A stretch of DNA of 64,000 nt from CBDUXT01 sp965371245. Lineage in GTDB: Bacteria; Planctomycetota; Phycisphaerae; UBA1845. Under the pieces are notes generated by a model. That model was not told the DNA's origin. It worked only from the letters and a program-made list of their open reading frames with translations, and made no database searches. The DNA is taken from the NCBI GenBank assembly GCA_965371245.1, contig CBDUXT010000006.1:1-64000 (forward strand). The letters run 5' to 3'. Position numbers and translations under genes: made by a program. Every line of letters starts with the position of its first letter. The first letter of the stretch is position 1. Positions 16,596-25,565 of the stretch are shown here, piece after piece.

Positions 16596-19220
16596 TCAGT
16601 CGCCTTCGGGGCCACACGGCGTCAGGTTGGGCGTGAACGGAAAGGGAAGGCCGCCGAAGGCGTTCAATGCCGAGACTACGTCAGTGATGTTGATAGTCTG
16701 ATCCGGGAGAGCCGGCTCGAGGTCGGCGCGGGCCTTGCTCGGGGCGCCGACCCTGCTTGCGAATTTGTCGAGGATGGCCACCACATCGGCAATGACGGCC
16801 ACTACGCCGTTGGGTGCGGTCCAGGCGCCGGCCGCTTGATCGAATTCGCCGGCGACGTCGCCCCATTCGGCCGTGGTGATCATCAGGGGCGGCGAGAACG
16901 CGGCGTCGATTTCGAGCGGGCAACTCGCGTCCACAGCCTGGAGGTTGTAGATGCCGCCGGGGACGATTCCCTCGTGAAAGACGTGGACGGTGCCCAGGGC
17001 GCTCCAATCGGTGAAGAACGGCTGACACTGAAGTGTCGCGGCCTTGAAATTGGGGAAGCCGACGATGGGATCGACCGCGCCGCCGTTTTCGCTGACGTCC
17101 CGTGGATCACCAACCCACAGGCTTGTGCCGTTGAGCAGGTCAAACGGAGGAGGAAGACTTGCGAAGGTGACGCGGACGGCCTGCGAGGTGCCAAAGGCGC
17201 CCTCGGTGAATGACAGGTATCGATTGGTCGCCACGACGGAATCCGGCCGCGCCGGTAGCGGTGACAGACAACAGGCGCCCGCCGGTTCGCCAAGGATGGC
17301 GATCCAGGCCTCGCCATCGCCACTGGGATTGATCCCTGCGCCGACCAGCGTTCGGCCGTCGGGCGTCATGTCGGAGACAAAGAGGTTGGTCCAGCCGGTC
17401 AGGTCCAGGCCGAATTCGTTTGTCAGAACGTCGGTCAGCGAGCGCATGCCGTTCTGCTCGTCCCAGATGAAGGGTATGGGCTCCACACAGGTGAAGTCGA
17501 AGGTCTCCGTGCATCCGATGCCGATGATGATGGACCCGTCGGCGGAGACGGCCGTGGCCGTGCTCCGAACGTCCCCGCCGGGAAAATCACCCAGGCCCAC
17601 CATGCCCGTCTCCGCAGTCCAGCGAAAGGCCTCATGCGCGCCGACGTTCTCATCCAGCGTACTGGTCCCCACGATCACCGATCCGTCCATGGAAATGGCG
17701 AGCGCGGTGCTGTGACCGCTTCCACCGGGAATCGTCCCGAGCCCCACCATGCCCGACACTTCGGTCCAGCGGAAGATCTCCAAGGCGGCCCCTACGGCTT
17801 CGGAGCGGCTCTGGCCCGCAACGACCGATCCGTCGGCCGACACGACCATGGCCTCGCTTTGAAAGCCCCCGCCCGGTAGGTCGCCCAGACCCACCATCCC
17901 CCCGGCTAGCGTCCAGCGGAACGCCTGTTGCCCGCTAGTAGCGGAGGAGGAGCTGGCTCTGCCCACGATAACCGACCCGTCGGCGGACATGGCGTTGGCG
18001 GTACTGCTGGTGGACGGGAATCCACCGGGCAGGCTTCCCAGGCCGACCATGCCGGTGGCCTGTGTCCATCGGAAGACCTCGCGGGCACCACCCGGCACCG
18101 CTTGACTGTTGCGTCCGATGCCAACGACCACAGATCCATCGGCTGAGATGAAGACCGCGTCACTGCCGAAGGTTCCTCCGGGCAGGTCGCCCAGGCCGAC
18201 CATGCCACCCGCCGGCGTCCAGCGGAAGGCTTCACTGCCGAACGTGGGATCGGTAAAGACCGAATTGGACTCTCCTACGATGACGGATCCGTCGGATGAA
18301 ATGGCGTGGCCGAAGCTGCGGTCACTTCCGCCGGGCAGGTCGCCCAGACCGACCAGTCCCGACGCCTCGGTCCAGACGAAGGCCGCCGGGGCCACTACGT
18401 TTCCCGCGCCTTCGGGCGTCCCCTGGCCCAGCACGGTCATCCCGTCCGCCGAGATGGCGGTGGCGCCGCTGTTGAACGCCCCGCCGGGCACGTCGCCAAG
18501 CGGAAGAAAACGCGAGGCGTCGGCGCAGGGACTCAACGGCTGGACCTGAAACAGCAGGTCGAAGCTGGCGTCGGCGAGAAAGCTGGGTAAGGAGTCGTCG
18601 TCAAGGACGATGCCCTCCGTAGCGCTCAGCGTGTACACCCCCGGCTCGAGCAGGCCGGCCTCCGAAATGATCTGAGGGCTGGGATCGGTGCCGGCTTCCA
18701 CGAACCGGCTGAAGATCGCCGGCCCTCTGCTATCACCGGCAGTGAGCGAAATGCCGGCGCCGGATCCCGCAGCGGCCAACGCATTGGAAATGGTGGCGGC
18801 GATCTCGCCATCGAGCAAGAAGTTGACGGCCTCGGAAAGCTCGAAGGTTACCTCAAAGAAGGAGTCCGCAAGGATGATGTTGAGGCCGAGCACGACCGCC
18901 GTGGCCTCGGTCGAAGAGCTGGCGGACGCGGTCATCGACGCTGCCTCGATTTGCGACTGCTGGGTGACGGTGGTAACGCCCGTGGCGCCGGCACACGTCA
19001 CGACCCCTTTCAGGGCGCTACTGAAGGGTTCAAACGCCACGGCCTGGTCACCGTCCGTGAAACCATCGGCGCATTGCGTAAGAGCCAGGTGCGTGTGCGT
19101 GGAGCGTCGCTGACTGATGGGAACGATGGTCTGCCCCGAAGCGGGTCGATTCACGGGCAGCACCGCCGCTGCCACTGACGCCAGGATCACAACACCATGT
19201 GGCTTTCGTCGCCAGGACAT
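16596..19220 (-). CDS. Secreted HAF-repeat protein with dockerin-like C-terminus (paralogue 1)
   Basis: The 874-residue protein has a start fixed by GGAGG before ATG 19220 and a signal peptide ending near PASGQ. An N-terminal region of about 240 residues precedes seven ~50-residue HAF repeats of the form LGDLPGG...S.A..ISADGSVIVG...FRWT, probably a beta-propeller. The last ~240 residues form a planctomycete-type extracellular module (ACCLSPLP, VATNRYLSF, WGDVAGEFD). It ends with two dockerin-like segments (VVAVIADVVAILDKF and NITDVVSALNAFGG). That C-terminal part is almost identical at DNA level to the gene at 19386, while the rest has diverged. The role is probably surface or matrix. Confidence 0.82.
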   Translation of the reverse strand: MSWRRKPHGVVILASVAAAVLPVNRPASGQTIVPISQRRSTHTHLALTQCADGFTDGDQAVAFEPFSSALKGVVTCAGATGVTTVTQQSQIEAASMTASASSSTEATAVVLGLNIILADSFFEVTFELSEAVNFLLDGEIAATISNALAAAGSGAGISLTAGDSRGPAIFSRFVEAGTDPSPQIISEAGLLEPGVYTLSATEGIVLDDDSLPSFLADASFDLLFQVQPLSPCADASRFLPLGDVPGGAFNSGATAISADGMTVLGQGTPEGAGNVVAPAAFVWTEASGLVGLGDLPGGSDRSFGHAISSDGSVIVGESNSVFTDPTFGSEAFRWTPAGGMVGLGDLPGGTFGSDAVFISADGSVVVGIGRNSQAVPGGAREVFRWTQATGMVGLGSLPGGFPSTSSTANAMSADGSVIVGRASSSSATSGQQAFRWTLAGGMVGLGDLPGGGFQSEAMVVSADGSVVAGQSRSEAVGAALEIFRWTEVSGMVGLGTIPGGSGHSTALAISMDGSVIVGTSTLDENVGAHEAFRWTAETGMVGLGDFPGGDVRSTATAVSADGSIIIGIGCTETFDFTCVEPIPFIWDEQNGMRSLTDVLTNEFGLDLTGWTNLFVSDMTPDGRTLVGAGINPSGDGEAWIAILGEPAGACCLSPLPARPDSVVATNRYLSFTEGAFGTSQAVRVTFASLPPPFDLLNGTSLWVGDPRDVSENGGAVDPIVGFPNFKAATLQCQPFFTDWSALGTVHVFHEGIVPGGIYNLQAVDASCPLEIDAAFSPPLMITTAEWGDVAGEFDQAAGAWTAPNGVVAVIADVVAILDKFASRVGAPSKARADLEPALPDQTINITDVVSALNAFGGLPFPFTPNLTPCGPEGD
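16606..17324 (-). repeat. Near-identical C-terminal coding segment, copy 1
   Basis: This segment matches 19387-20105 at a constant offset of 2781 with about five differences seen by eye over ~715 bases. At protein level only Leu/Ser and Leu/Arg changes were noticed. Outside this segment the two genes differ throughout. Confidence 0.9.
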
Positions 19221-19270
19221 GCCTGAACCTCCTTCGTCATCGAACGAACAAACCGTTTCCTGAATCACTT

Positions 19271-19320
19271 GTGGCACCGGTTTTCAACCGGTGAAAGCAC
19301 GGGATACAAACCCGTGCCAC
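19271..19320. repeat. Nested inverted repeat between the two HAF genes
   Basis: GTGGCAC at 19271 and GTGCCAC at 19314 form the outer stem. Inside are two perfect hairpins, CACCGG/CCGGTG at 19275-19293 and CACGGG/CCCGTG at 19298-19316. It lies between the stop of paralogue 2 and the start of paralogue 1 and may stop or weaken read-through. Confidence 0.7.
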
Positions 19321-19385
19321 ACTTCTTGGGATACGCTCTTAACCGCCACGTTCGTGTCGCCGGCGTTCATCCCATTCGCCGGCCC

Positions 19386-22016
19386 TCATGGACCACACGG
19401 CGTGAGGTTGGGCGTGAACGGAAAGGGACGGCCGCCGAAGGCGTTCAATGCCGAGACTACGTCAGTGATGTTGATGGTCTGATCCGGGAGAGCCGGCTCG
19501 AGGTCGGCGCGGGCCTTGCTCGGGGCGCCGACCCTGCTTGCGAATTTGTCGAGGATGGCCACCACATCGGCAATGACGGCCACTACGCCGTTGGGTGCGG
19601 TCCAGGCGCCGGCCGCTTGATCGAATTCGCCGGCGACGTCGCCCCATTCGGCCGTGGTGATCATCAGGGGCGGCGAGAACGCGGCGTCGATTTCGAGCGG
19701 GCAACTCGCGTCCACAGCCTGGAGGTTGTAGATGCCGCCGGGGACGATTCCCTCGTGAAAGACGTGGACGGTGCCCAGGGCGCTCCAATCGGTGAAGAAC
19801 GGCTGACACTGAAGTGTCGCGGCCTTGAAATTGGGGAAGCCGACGATGGGATCGACCGCGCCGCCGTTTTCGCTGACGTCCCGTGGATCACCAACCCACA
19901 GGCTTGTGCCGTTGAGCAGGTCAAACGGAGGAGGAAGACTTGCGAAGGTGACGCGGACGGCCTGCGAGGTGCCAAAGGCGCCCTCGGTGAATGACAGGTA
20001 TCGATTGGTCGCCACGACGGAATCCGGCCGCGCCGGTAGCGGTGACGAACAACAGGCGCCCGCCGGTTCGCCAAGGATGGCGATCCAGGCCTCGGGGTCA
20101 CCGTTGGGGTTGGTCCCGGTCCCCACGATGGTCCGCCCGTCGGGCGTCATGTCCGTGACACTGGTGAGCGTCCAGCCGGTCAGGTCCAAACCCAATTCAT
20201 CAACCAGCACGTCGCGCAGGTTGCGCAGACCGTTAAGCTCGTCCCAGATGAATGCTTCGGGACCATCACAGCCCATGTCGAACATCTCGGTGCACCCGAT
20301 TCCCACGACAATCGACCCATCTGCGGACACGGCCACCGCAGCGCTATGGACAAAGTCCCCTGGGAGGTCCCCAAGACCGATCATGCCCGTCTCCGCTGTC
20401 CAGCGGAAGGCCTCACGGGTGCCCTCTTTTAGGTCGAGGCCACCGAACCCCACGATGACCGACCCATCTGCCGATACGGCGGTCGCAGCGCCCTCGAAAC
20501 TCGCCCCGGGCAGGGTGCCCAGGCCAACCATCCCCGTTTCCGCCGTCCATCGGAAGACCTCCAAGGCATTGTTTGCGGCTTCGGAGCGGCTCTGGCCTGC
20601 GACGACGGATCCGTCGGCAGAGACGGCGGTGGCCTCGCTCTGGAAGTTTCCCCCGGGCAGGTCGCCCAGGCCCGCCATACCCCCCGCTTGCGTCCAGCGG
20701 AACGCCTCCCCCCCGCTCGTGGCGTTACCAGAGGTGGCTCGCCCCACGATGACCGATCCATCGGCGGACATGGCGTTAGCGAGGCTGTTGGCGGCGGGGA
20801 ATCCCCCGGGCAGACTGCCCAGGCCGACCATGCCGGTGGCTTCCGTCCATCGGAAGGGCTCGTTTGCACCCCCAGGCGATACAGGACTCTCCTCACTGCG
20901 GCCTGAGCCCACGACGACCAGGCCATCATCGGACACAAAGTTAGCACTGCTGGCGAATATACCACCCGGCAGGTCCCCCAATCCCACCATGCCGCCGGCC
21001 TTGGTCCATCTGAATGACTCGTTGGCCGAGGCGGGATCGGTATTGCTGGAATTGGACGCGCCCACGATGACCGATCCGTCCGGCGAGATGGCGGTTCCCA
21101 CGCTTATGTCGCTTCCACCGGGCAACGAGCCCAAACCAACCATGCCGGACTCCTCTGTCCAGAGGAAGGCGTCAGGGCGGAACAAGTTCCCGGTGGTTCC
21201 CAAAGTGCCCTGTCCCAGCACGGACGCCCCGTCCGCCGACACCGCGACGGCGCCGCTGGAGAAGCGCCCACCGGGCAAATCGCCCAGAGGGATAAAACTC
21301 GCGGCGGCGGCGCAGGGACTCAACGGTTGGATTTGGAGCAGCAGGTCGAACGCGGCATCAGTGGTGCCATGTGGTGGCACGTCCTCATCAAGGACGGCGT
21401 TCGTGGACGCCTTGAGCGTGTAAGTCCCCGGTTCCAGAACGCCACTTTCGGCAAAGGGGAGTTGCTGATCGGGCGCACCGGCGGCCAGTTCGACGGAGAA
21501 GATTACCGTTCCATCCGAGCGGGTCAGGCTTGCGTCCGAAAACACCAACACCGGCACGGCGAAGGCCCCCGTGGCGTCGGCCGCGATCAGGCCGTCGAGG
21601 GTGAAGTTTACCGCCGAAGCGATCGAAAAGGTAACTTCGAACATCGTGTCCGCCAGCACGATCATCAGGCCGGTCGGACCGGCGGCCACGCTGGCGGACA
21701 GACTCCCCGAGGCTGTGATCGACGTGGCGTTGATCTGTGATTGCTGAACAACGGTCGTGACGGCCGAGGCATCGGCACAGGTGAGATTGAGCGACGCCGT
21801 GCTATCAAACGGCTCGAAACCCACGGCCTGGAAACCGTCTGTACCGTCCATCGCGCACTGCGATATGACCGCGTCCGTCTGGGTCCACCGGCGCTGGCTC
21901 ACGGGGATGATGGTCGCGGGGTCTGTCTGCCCCGTGGCCGCATCTATACCGACAAGCAGTATCGCGATGGTGCAGGCGGTAGTCAGGCTCCGATGGAATC
22001 GACGTGGCCACAACAT
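19386..22016 (-). CDS. Secreted HAF-repeat protein with dockerin-like C-terminus (paralogue 2)
   Basis: The 876-residue protein has GGAGGATC before ATG 22016, giving a firm start. A signal peptide (LTTACTIAILLVG...AATGQ) precedes a ~240-residue N-terminal region and seven HAF repeats parallel to those of paralogue 1. The C-terminal ~240 residues are practically the same as paralogue 1, including the paired dockerin-like segments. Shared features such as VPISQRR near the N-terminus and LLQIQPLSPC before the repeats show an old duplication. The gene faces away from the ECF sigma gene at 22247. Probably exported and surface-associated; the ligand is unknown. Confidence 0.82.
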   Translation of the reverse strand: MLWPRRFHRSLTTACTIAILLVGIDAATGQTDPATIIPVSQRRWTQTDAVISQCAMDGTDGFQAVGFEPFDSTASLNLTCADASAVTTVVQQSQINATSITASGSLSASVAAGPTGLMIVLADTMFEVTFSIASAVNFTLDGLIAADATGAFAVPVLVFSDASLTRSDGTVIFSVELAAGAPDQQLPFAESGVLEPGTYTLKASTNAVLDEDVPPHGTTDAAFDLLLQIQPLSPCAAAASFIPLGDLPGGRFSSGAVAVSADGASVLGQGTLGTTGNLFRPDAFLWTEESGMVGLGSLPGGSDISVGTAISPDGSVIVGASNSSNTDPASANESFRWTKAGGMVGLGDLPGGIFASSANFVSDDGLVVVGSGRSEESPVSPGGANEPFRWTEATGMVGLGSLPGGFPAANSLANAMSADGSVIVGRATSGNATSGGEAFRWTQAGGMAGLGDLPGGNFQSEATAVSADGSVVAGQSRSEAANNALEVFRWTAETGMVGLGTLPGASFEGAATAVSADGSVIVGFGGLDLKEGTREAFRWTAETGMIGLGDLPGDFVHSAAVAVSADGSIVVGIGCTEMFDMGCDGPEAFIWDELNGLRNLRDVLVDELGLDLTGWTLTSVTDMTPDGRTIVGTGTNPNGDPEAWIAILGEPAGACCSSPLPARPDSVVATNRYLSFTEGAFGTSQAVRVTFASLPPPFDLLNGTSLWVGDPRDVSENGGAVDPIVGFPNFKAATLQCQPFFTDWSALGTVHVFHEGIVPGGIYNLQAVDASCPLEIDAAFSPPLMITTAEWGDVAGEFDQAAGAWTAPNGVVAVIADVVAILDKFASRVGAPSKARADLEPALPDQTINITDVVSALNAFGGRPFPFTPNLTPCGP
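19387..20105 (-). repeat. Near-identical C-terminal coding segment, copy 2
   Basis: This is the partner of 16606-17324. The boundary is sharp: downstream of both genes and upstream of about 20105 the sequences drop quickly to ordinary paralogue divergence. Confidence 0.9.
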
Positions 22017-22148
22017 GACTGATCCTCCTTTCGTGCCCGGCCACGACGGGCCGGGCGCGGATACACTCCAGGCGCGAGCGCCGTGGTTCCCCATAACGCA
22101 CGGTGCCGACGCGAGGTCGGCGCCGTCCGCCCGGGCGCATAGCACATC

Positions 22149-22177
22149 TTGAAGCGGGTTGCACGATCTTCTACAAT
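22149..22177 (+). promoter_or_regulatory. Sigma-70-type promoter of the ECF sigma gene
   Basis: TTGAAG at 22149-22154 and TACAAT at 22172-22177 are separated by 17 bases, matching four and five of six consensus positions. Transcription would start near 22184, about 60 bases before the ATG at 22247. Confidence 0.5.
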
Positions 22178-22246
22178 GGTAAGCGCATTGGGGATCCGGA
22201 TCGGAACACCGAACAATGAAGAAACTGCCAAGTCCTGAGGCCTGCC

Positions 22247-22813
22247 ATGGGCACGACCGGAGATGTCACGCGTCTTCTTGACGAACTGAGTGCCGGAGCG
22301 GACGGTGCGGCGGACAGGCTGTGGCCGATCGTCTACGGCGCCCTCCGCGATCTGGCGGATCGTTATCTGGGGCAGGAGTCGGTGGGCCATACACTTCAAC
22401 CCACTGCCCTGGTTCACGAGGCCTACTTGCGTCTGGTCGGAAACGGCAACCTGGGTGCGGGGGGACGCGGTCATTTCTATGCCGTGGCGGCCCGGGCGAT
22501 GCGGCGCATTCTGGTGGATCACGCCCGTCGACGGGGGGCGGTCAAACGCGGAGGTGGTGTGCAGCGTGTCCCGCTGGCCGAAGCCGCCGACGCGGACGTG
22601 GCGCCCGATGATTACATCCTGGAACTGGACGAAGCCCTTACGGAGCTGGCGTCTCTCGATCTGCCGCTCGCCTGCGTGGTGGAACTGCGCTTTTTCGGCG
22701 GCCTGACAATCGAAGAGACCGCCGCTCTGCTGGAGGTGTCGTCCATGACGGTCAAGCGAAGGTGGCGCATGGCCAAGGGTTGGCTTCACCGCCGGATCAC
22801 GGAGAGGCCGTAG
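22247..22813 (+). CDS. ECF-type RNA polymerase sigma factor
   Basis: The 188-residue protein is of the planctomycete/acidobacterial Sigma70_ECF kind. Region 2 is seen in HTLQPTALVHEAYLRL and HFYAVAARAMRRILVDHARRR. Region 4 with its helix-turn-helix is ELRFFGGLTIEETAALLEVSSMTVKRRWRMAKGWL. It should direct RNA polymerase to a dedicated promoter set. No anti-sigma factor is adjacent; instead a Ser/Thr kinase gene begins four bases after its stop. In this group kinases are thought to control the sigma factor, so phosphorylation control is a reasonable inference. Confidence 0.92.
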   Translation: MGTTGDVTRLLDELSAGADGAADRLWPIVYGALRDLADRYLGQESVGHTLQPTALVHEAYLRLVGNGNLGAGGRGHFYAVAARAMRRILVDHARRRGAVKRGGGVQRVPLAEAADADVAPDDYILELDEALTELASLDLPLACVVELRFFGGLTIEETAALLEVSSMTVKRRWRMAKGWLHRRITERP

Positions 22814-22817
22814 CGTC

Positions 22818-25520
22818 ATGCCATTACCGTGGCATCAAGTCCGTGCCCTGTTCGAGCGAGTGTGCGAGCTCGATCCCAAGGAGCGCGAGTCGGAGTTGGC
22901 GAAGCGATGCAAAGATGATCCGGCCCTGCGGGCGGAGGTGGAGTCACTCCTGGCCGCCAGCGACGCGGCGCCGGCGTTTTTCGAAACGCCACCGGGGGCG
23001 CCCCCCGGCGCGTTGACCGAGGAGTGTCCGATCGGTCGCCGCGTGGGCCGCTACCGGATCGACGCACGGATCGCCTCGGGTGGGATGGGGACGGTCTACG
23101 AGGCCACGCGGGCGGACGAGCACTACGACCAGAAGGTGGCGCTGAAGCTCATGGCGCCGCACACGGCGCTGTCACCCGGCGCCCTTTCCCGTTTCCGCGA
23201 CGAGCGGCAGACGTTGGCCAATCTTGCGCACGCGAACATTGCGCGGCTGCTGGACGGCGGTGTCGCCGATGACGGCCGGCCCTACCTGGTGATGGAATAT
23301 GTGGACGGCGTGCCGTTGGATGTCTATTGCGACAAGCAGCGGTTGACCACGACCAGGCGGCTTCGCCTCTTTCGCACGGTGTGCGCGGCCGTACAGTTCG
23401 CCCACCGGAACCTGGTGGTCCATCGCGATCTCAAGCCCGGTAACATTCTGGTCTCGCGCGACGGCGTGGTGAAGCTGGTTGACTTCGGCATCGCGAAGAT
23501 CTTGCAGGCGGACAACGCGAACGACGCCACCTCGACGTTGCCCGGGCAGCGCCTGATGACGCCGCAGTATGCCAGCCCGGAGCAGATTCGCGGCGAGCCA
23601 GTCACCACAGCTAGCGACATTTATTCCCTGGGCGTGATTCTTTATGAACTGCTGACGGGACACCGCCCCTACCGGCTGAGCGGCCTCGGCCCTTTTGACA
23701 TCGAGCGCACGATTCGCGAGACCGACCCGGTGCGGCCCAGTGCGGTCGTTCTGCGCAGCGAGCCGCTTCTTGGCGATGACGGAACGACGCGTGGCACGGT
23801 AACACCCGAGGCCGTCAGCCGGGTTCGCGACGGGCAGCCCCAAGCCCTGCGCCGCCGCTTGGCAGGCGACCTCGATGCCATCGTGTTCAAGGCCATGCGC
23901 AGCGAACCGCAGCAGCGATACATCTCCGTCGAGCGGCTGTCGGACGACATTTTCCGGCATCTGGAGGGGCTGCCGGTTTCGGCGCGTCGCGGTACCGTTC
24001 GCTATCGGATCGGTAAGTTCATCCGGCGGAACAAAACGGCGGTGATTGCCGCGGCGACCGGCGGGGCGGCCATCCTTGCCGGCATGGTCGCGGTCGTGCG
24101 GGAGAGCCGGATCGCGGCCGAGCAGCGGGACCAGGCCGTCGCCGCGCGGCAGCGCACGCTGACCGAGGCACTCAAAGCAACGCACATCAACGCGTTTCTG
24201 CAGGACATGTTGGCCTCAGTGGATCCCCGGGCCGCGGGCCGGGAAGTCACGGTTCGAGCGGCGCTCGATCAGGCGTCGCTTCGCGTGGGGCGCGAGCTGG
24301 CGGACTATCCGCAGGTCCAGGCCGGCATCCGGGCGGTGATCGGGCGATCATATCATAGTTTGGGTGACTACGACGCGGCACTACCGCATCTGCGTACCGC
24401 GCTGGCCCTTCGTCGCGACGCGCACGGGTCCGAGCACGCCGAAGTGGGTGAGAGCATGGACGACCTCGGCTCGCTCTTGACCAGCCGCGGGGACTACGAT
24501 GAGGCCGAGCCGCTGCTACGCGGCGGTCTGGCGCTGCGGCGAAGGCTGCTCGGAGAAAAAAGCCTCGAGGTCGCGACCAGTCTGACCAACCTGGGCAAGC
24601 TGCTGCATCTTCGCGGCGACCTTTCCGCGGCGGAGCCGTTGCGGCGCCAGGCTCTGTCGATACGACAAACGCACCACGGTGATGATCACCTCGACGTGGC
24701 CAGCAGCATGACGAACTTGGCTACGGTGCTTCAGGGCCGCGGCCGCATCGCTGAGGCGGAGCGCCTCTACCGTGGCGCGCTGGCGATCTATGTCAAGCTC
24801 GTCGGGCGAAACCATTCCGACGTATCGGACGTGCTGAACAATCTGGCCAGTCTGCTACAGCGTTCCGGCCGCAGCGACTTGGCCGAGCCGATGTTCCGAG
24901 AGTCGCTTGCGATTCGGCGCGAGATACTGGGCGACGATCACCCCAACGTGGCAAGGAGCCTGAGCAATCTGGCCGGTCTGCTGGGGGCGAAGGGCGATCG
25001 GAAGGCCGCGGAGCCGCTGCTGCGCGAGGCTCTGGCGATCCGTCGGAAACGCCTGGGCGAGAACCACCCGGACGTGGCGATCAGTCTCAATAAACTGGCT
25101 GAAAGCGTGCGCGCCGATGGCAAAGCGGAAGAGGCCGCCGGGTTTTTCGGCGAGGCCGTGCGCATCGCCGATCGCGCTTGGCCCGAGGGCCACCGCTTCA
25201 GGGCGGAGTTCCATCGCAACTACGGCGCATGCCTGACGGAACTCAAACGCTACGAAGAGGCCGAGTCTCAACTTCGATTGAGCCATCGCCTCTGCAACCG
25301 GGCCTTGGATTCCGATCCGGACAGAACGCGGACCGTAGTTCAGAACCTGATCGAGCTGTACACGAGCTGGGGCAAGCCGACGGAGGCGGCTGCTTGGACG
25401 GCCCGGCTGCAACGGATCAACCACGACGGCCCGTCGCGAGCCTCGAAGGCCGGGGCTGCGCCGAGGGCGTCAATCCGGGTTCCGCCGGGAGAGCCCGGAT
25501 TGCGGGAAGAATCGCAATAG
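22818..25520 (+). CDS. Membrane Ser/Thr protein kinase with TPR domain
   Basis: The 900-residue protein has a ~75-residue N-terminal helical region, then a Hanks-type kinase. The glycine loop is IASGGMGTVYE, with Lys110 in VALKLM, the catalytic HRDLKPGN (His202, Asp204) and DFG at 222-224. All key residues are present, so it should be active. One membrane helix follows (about 408-427), then a long TPR array of the NB-ARC/kinesin-light-chain style (repeated AEPLLREALAIRRxxLGxxHPDVAxSLxNLA) to about 880. The TPR part would lie outside the cytoplasm if topology is standard. It is co-transcribed with the ECF sigma factor, forming a likely sensing pair. Confidence 0.92.
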   Translation: MPLPWHQVRALFERVCELDPKERESELAKRCKDDPALRAEVESLLAASDAAPAFFETPPGAPPGALTEECPIGRRVGRYRIDARIASGGMGTVYEATRADEHYDQKVALKLMAPHTALSPGALSRFRDERQTLANLAHANIARLLDGGVADDGRPYLVMEYVDGVPLDVYCDKQRLTTTRRLRLFRTVCAAVQFAHRNLVVHRDLKPGNILVSRDGVVKLVDFGIAKILQADNANDATSTLPGQRLMTPQYASPEQIRGEPVTTASDIYSLGVILYELLTGHRPYRLSGLGPFDIERTIRETDPVRPSAVVLRSEPLLGDDGTTRGTVTPEAVSRVRDGQPQALRRRLAGDLDAIVFKAMRSEPQQRYISVERLSDDIFRHLEGLPVSARRGTVRYRIGKFIRRNKTAVIAAATGGAAILAGMVAVVRESRIAAEQRDQAVAARQRTLTEALKATHINAFLQDMLASVDPRAAGREVTVRAALDQASLRVGRELADYPQVQAGIRAVIGRSYHSLGDYDAALPHLRTALALRRDAHGSEHAEVGESMDDLGSLLTSRGDYDEAEPLLRGGLALRRRLLGEKSLEVATSLTNLGKLLHLRGDLSAAEPLRRQALSIRQTHHGDDHLDVASSMTNLATVLQGRGRIAEAERLYRGALAIYVKLVGRNHSDVSDVLNNLASLLQRSGRSDLAEPMFRESLAIRREILGDDHPNVARSLSNLAGLLGAKGDRKAAEPLLREALAIRRKRLGENHPDVAISLNKLAESVRADGKAEEAAGFFGEAVRIADRAWPEGHRFRAEFHRNYGACLTELKRYEEAESQLRLSHRLCNRALDSDPDRTRTVVQNLIELYTSWGKPTEAAAWTARLQRINHDGPSRASKAGAAPRASIRVPPGEPGLREESQ

Positions 25521-25565
25521 GGTTTCCGCCTGGCCGCGCGGTTCAACGCCCCGCGCTCGGCCGGA

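Noticed and set aside
15470..16636. Open frame of 388 codons on the plus strand
   Set aside because: It runs antisense to the IPTL-CTERM-like gene, has Arg/Gly-rich composition typical of GC-rich shadow frames and no family motif.
19825..21423. Open frame of 532 codons opposite the second HAF gene
   Set aside because: Its Pro/Ser/Thr-rich repeats mirror the HAF repeats on the other strand; the minus-strand gene has signal peptide, ribosome site and recognised domains.
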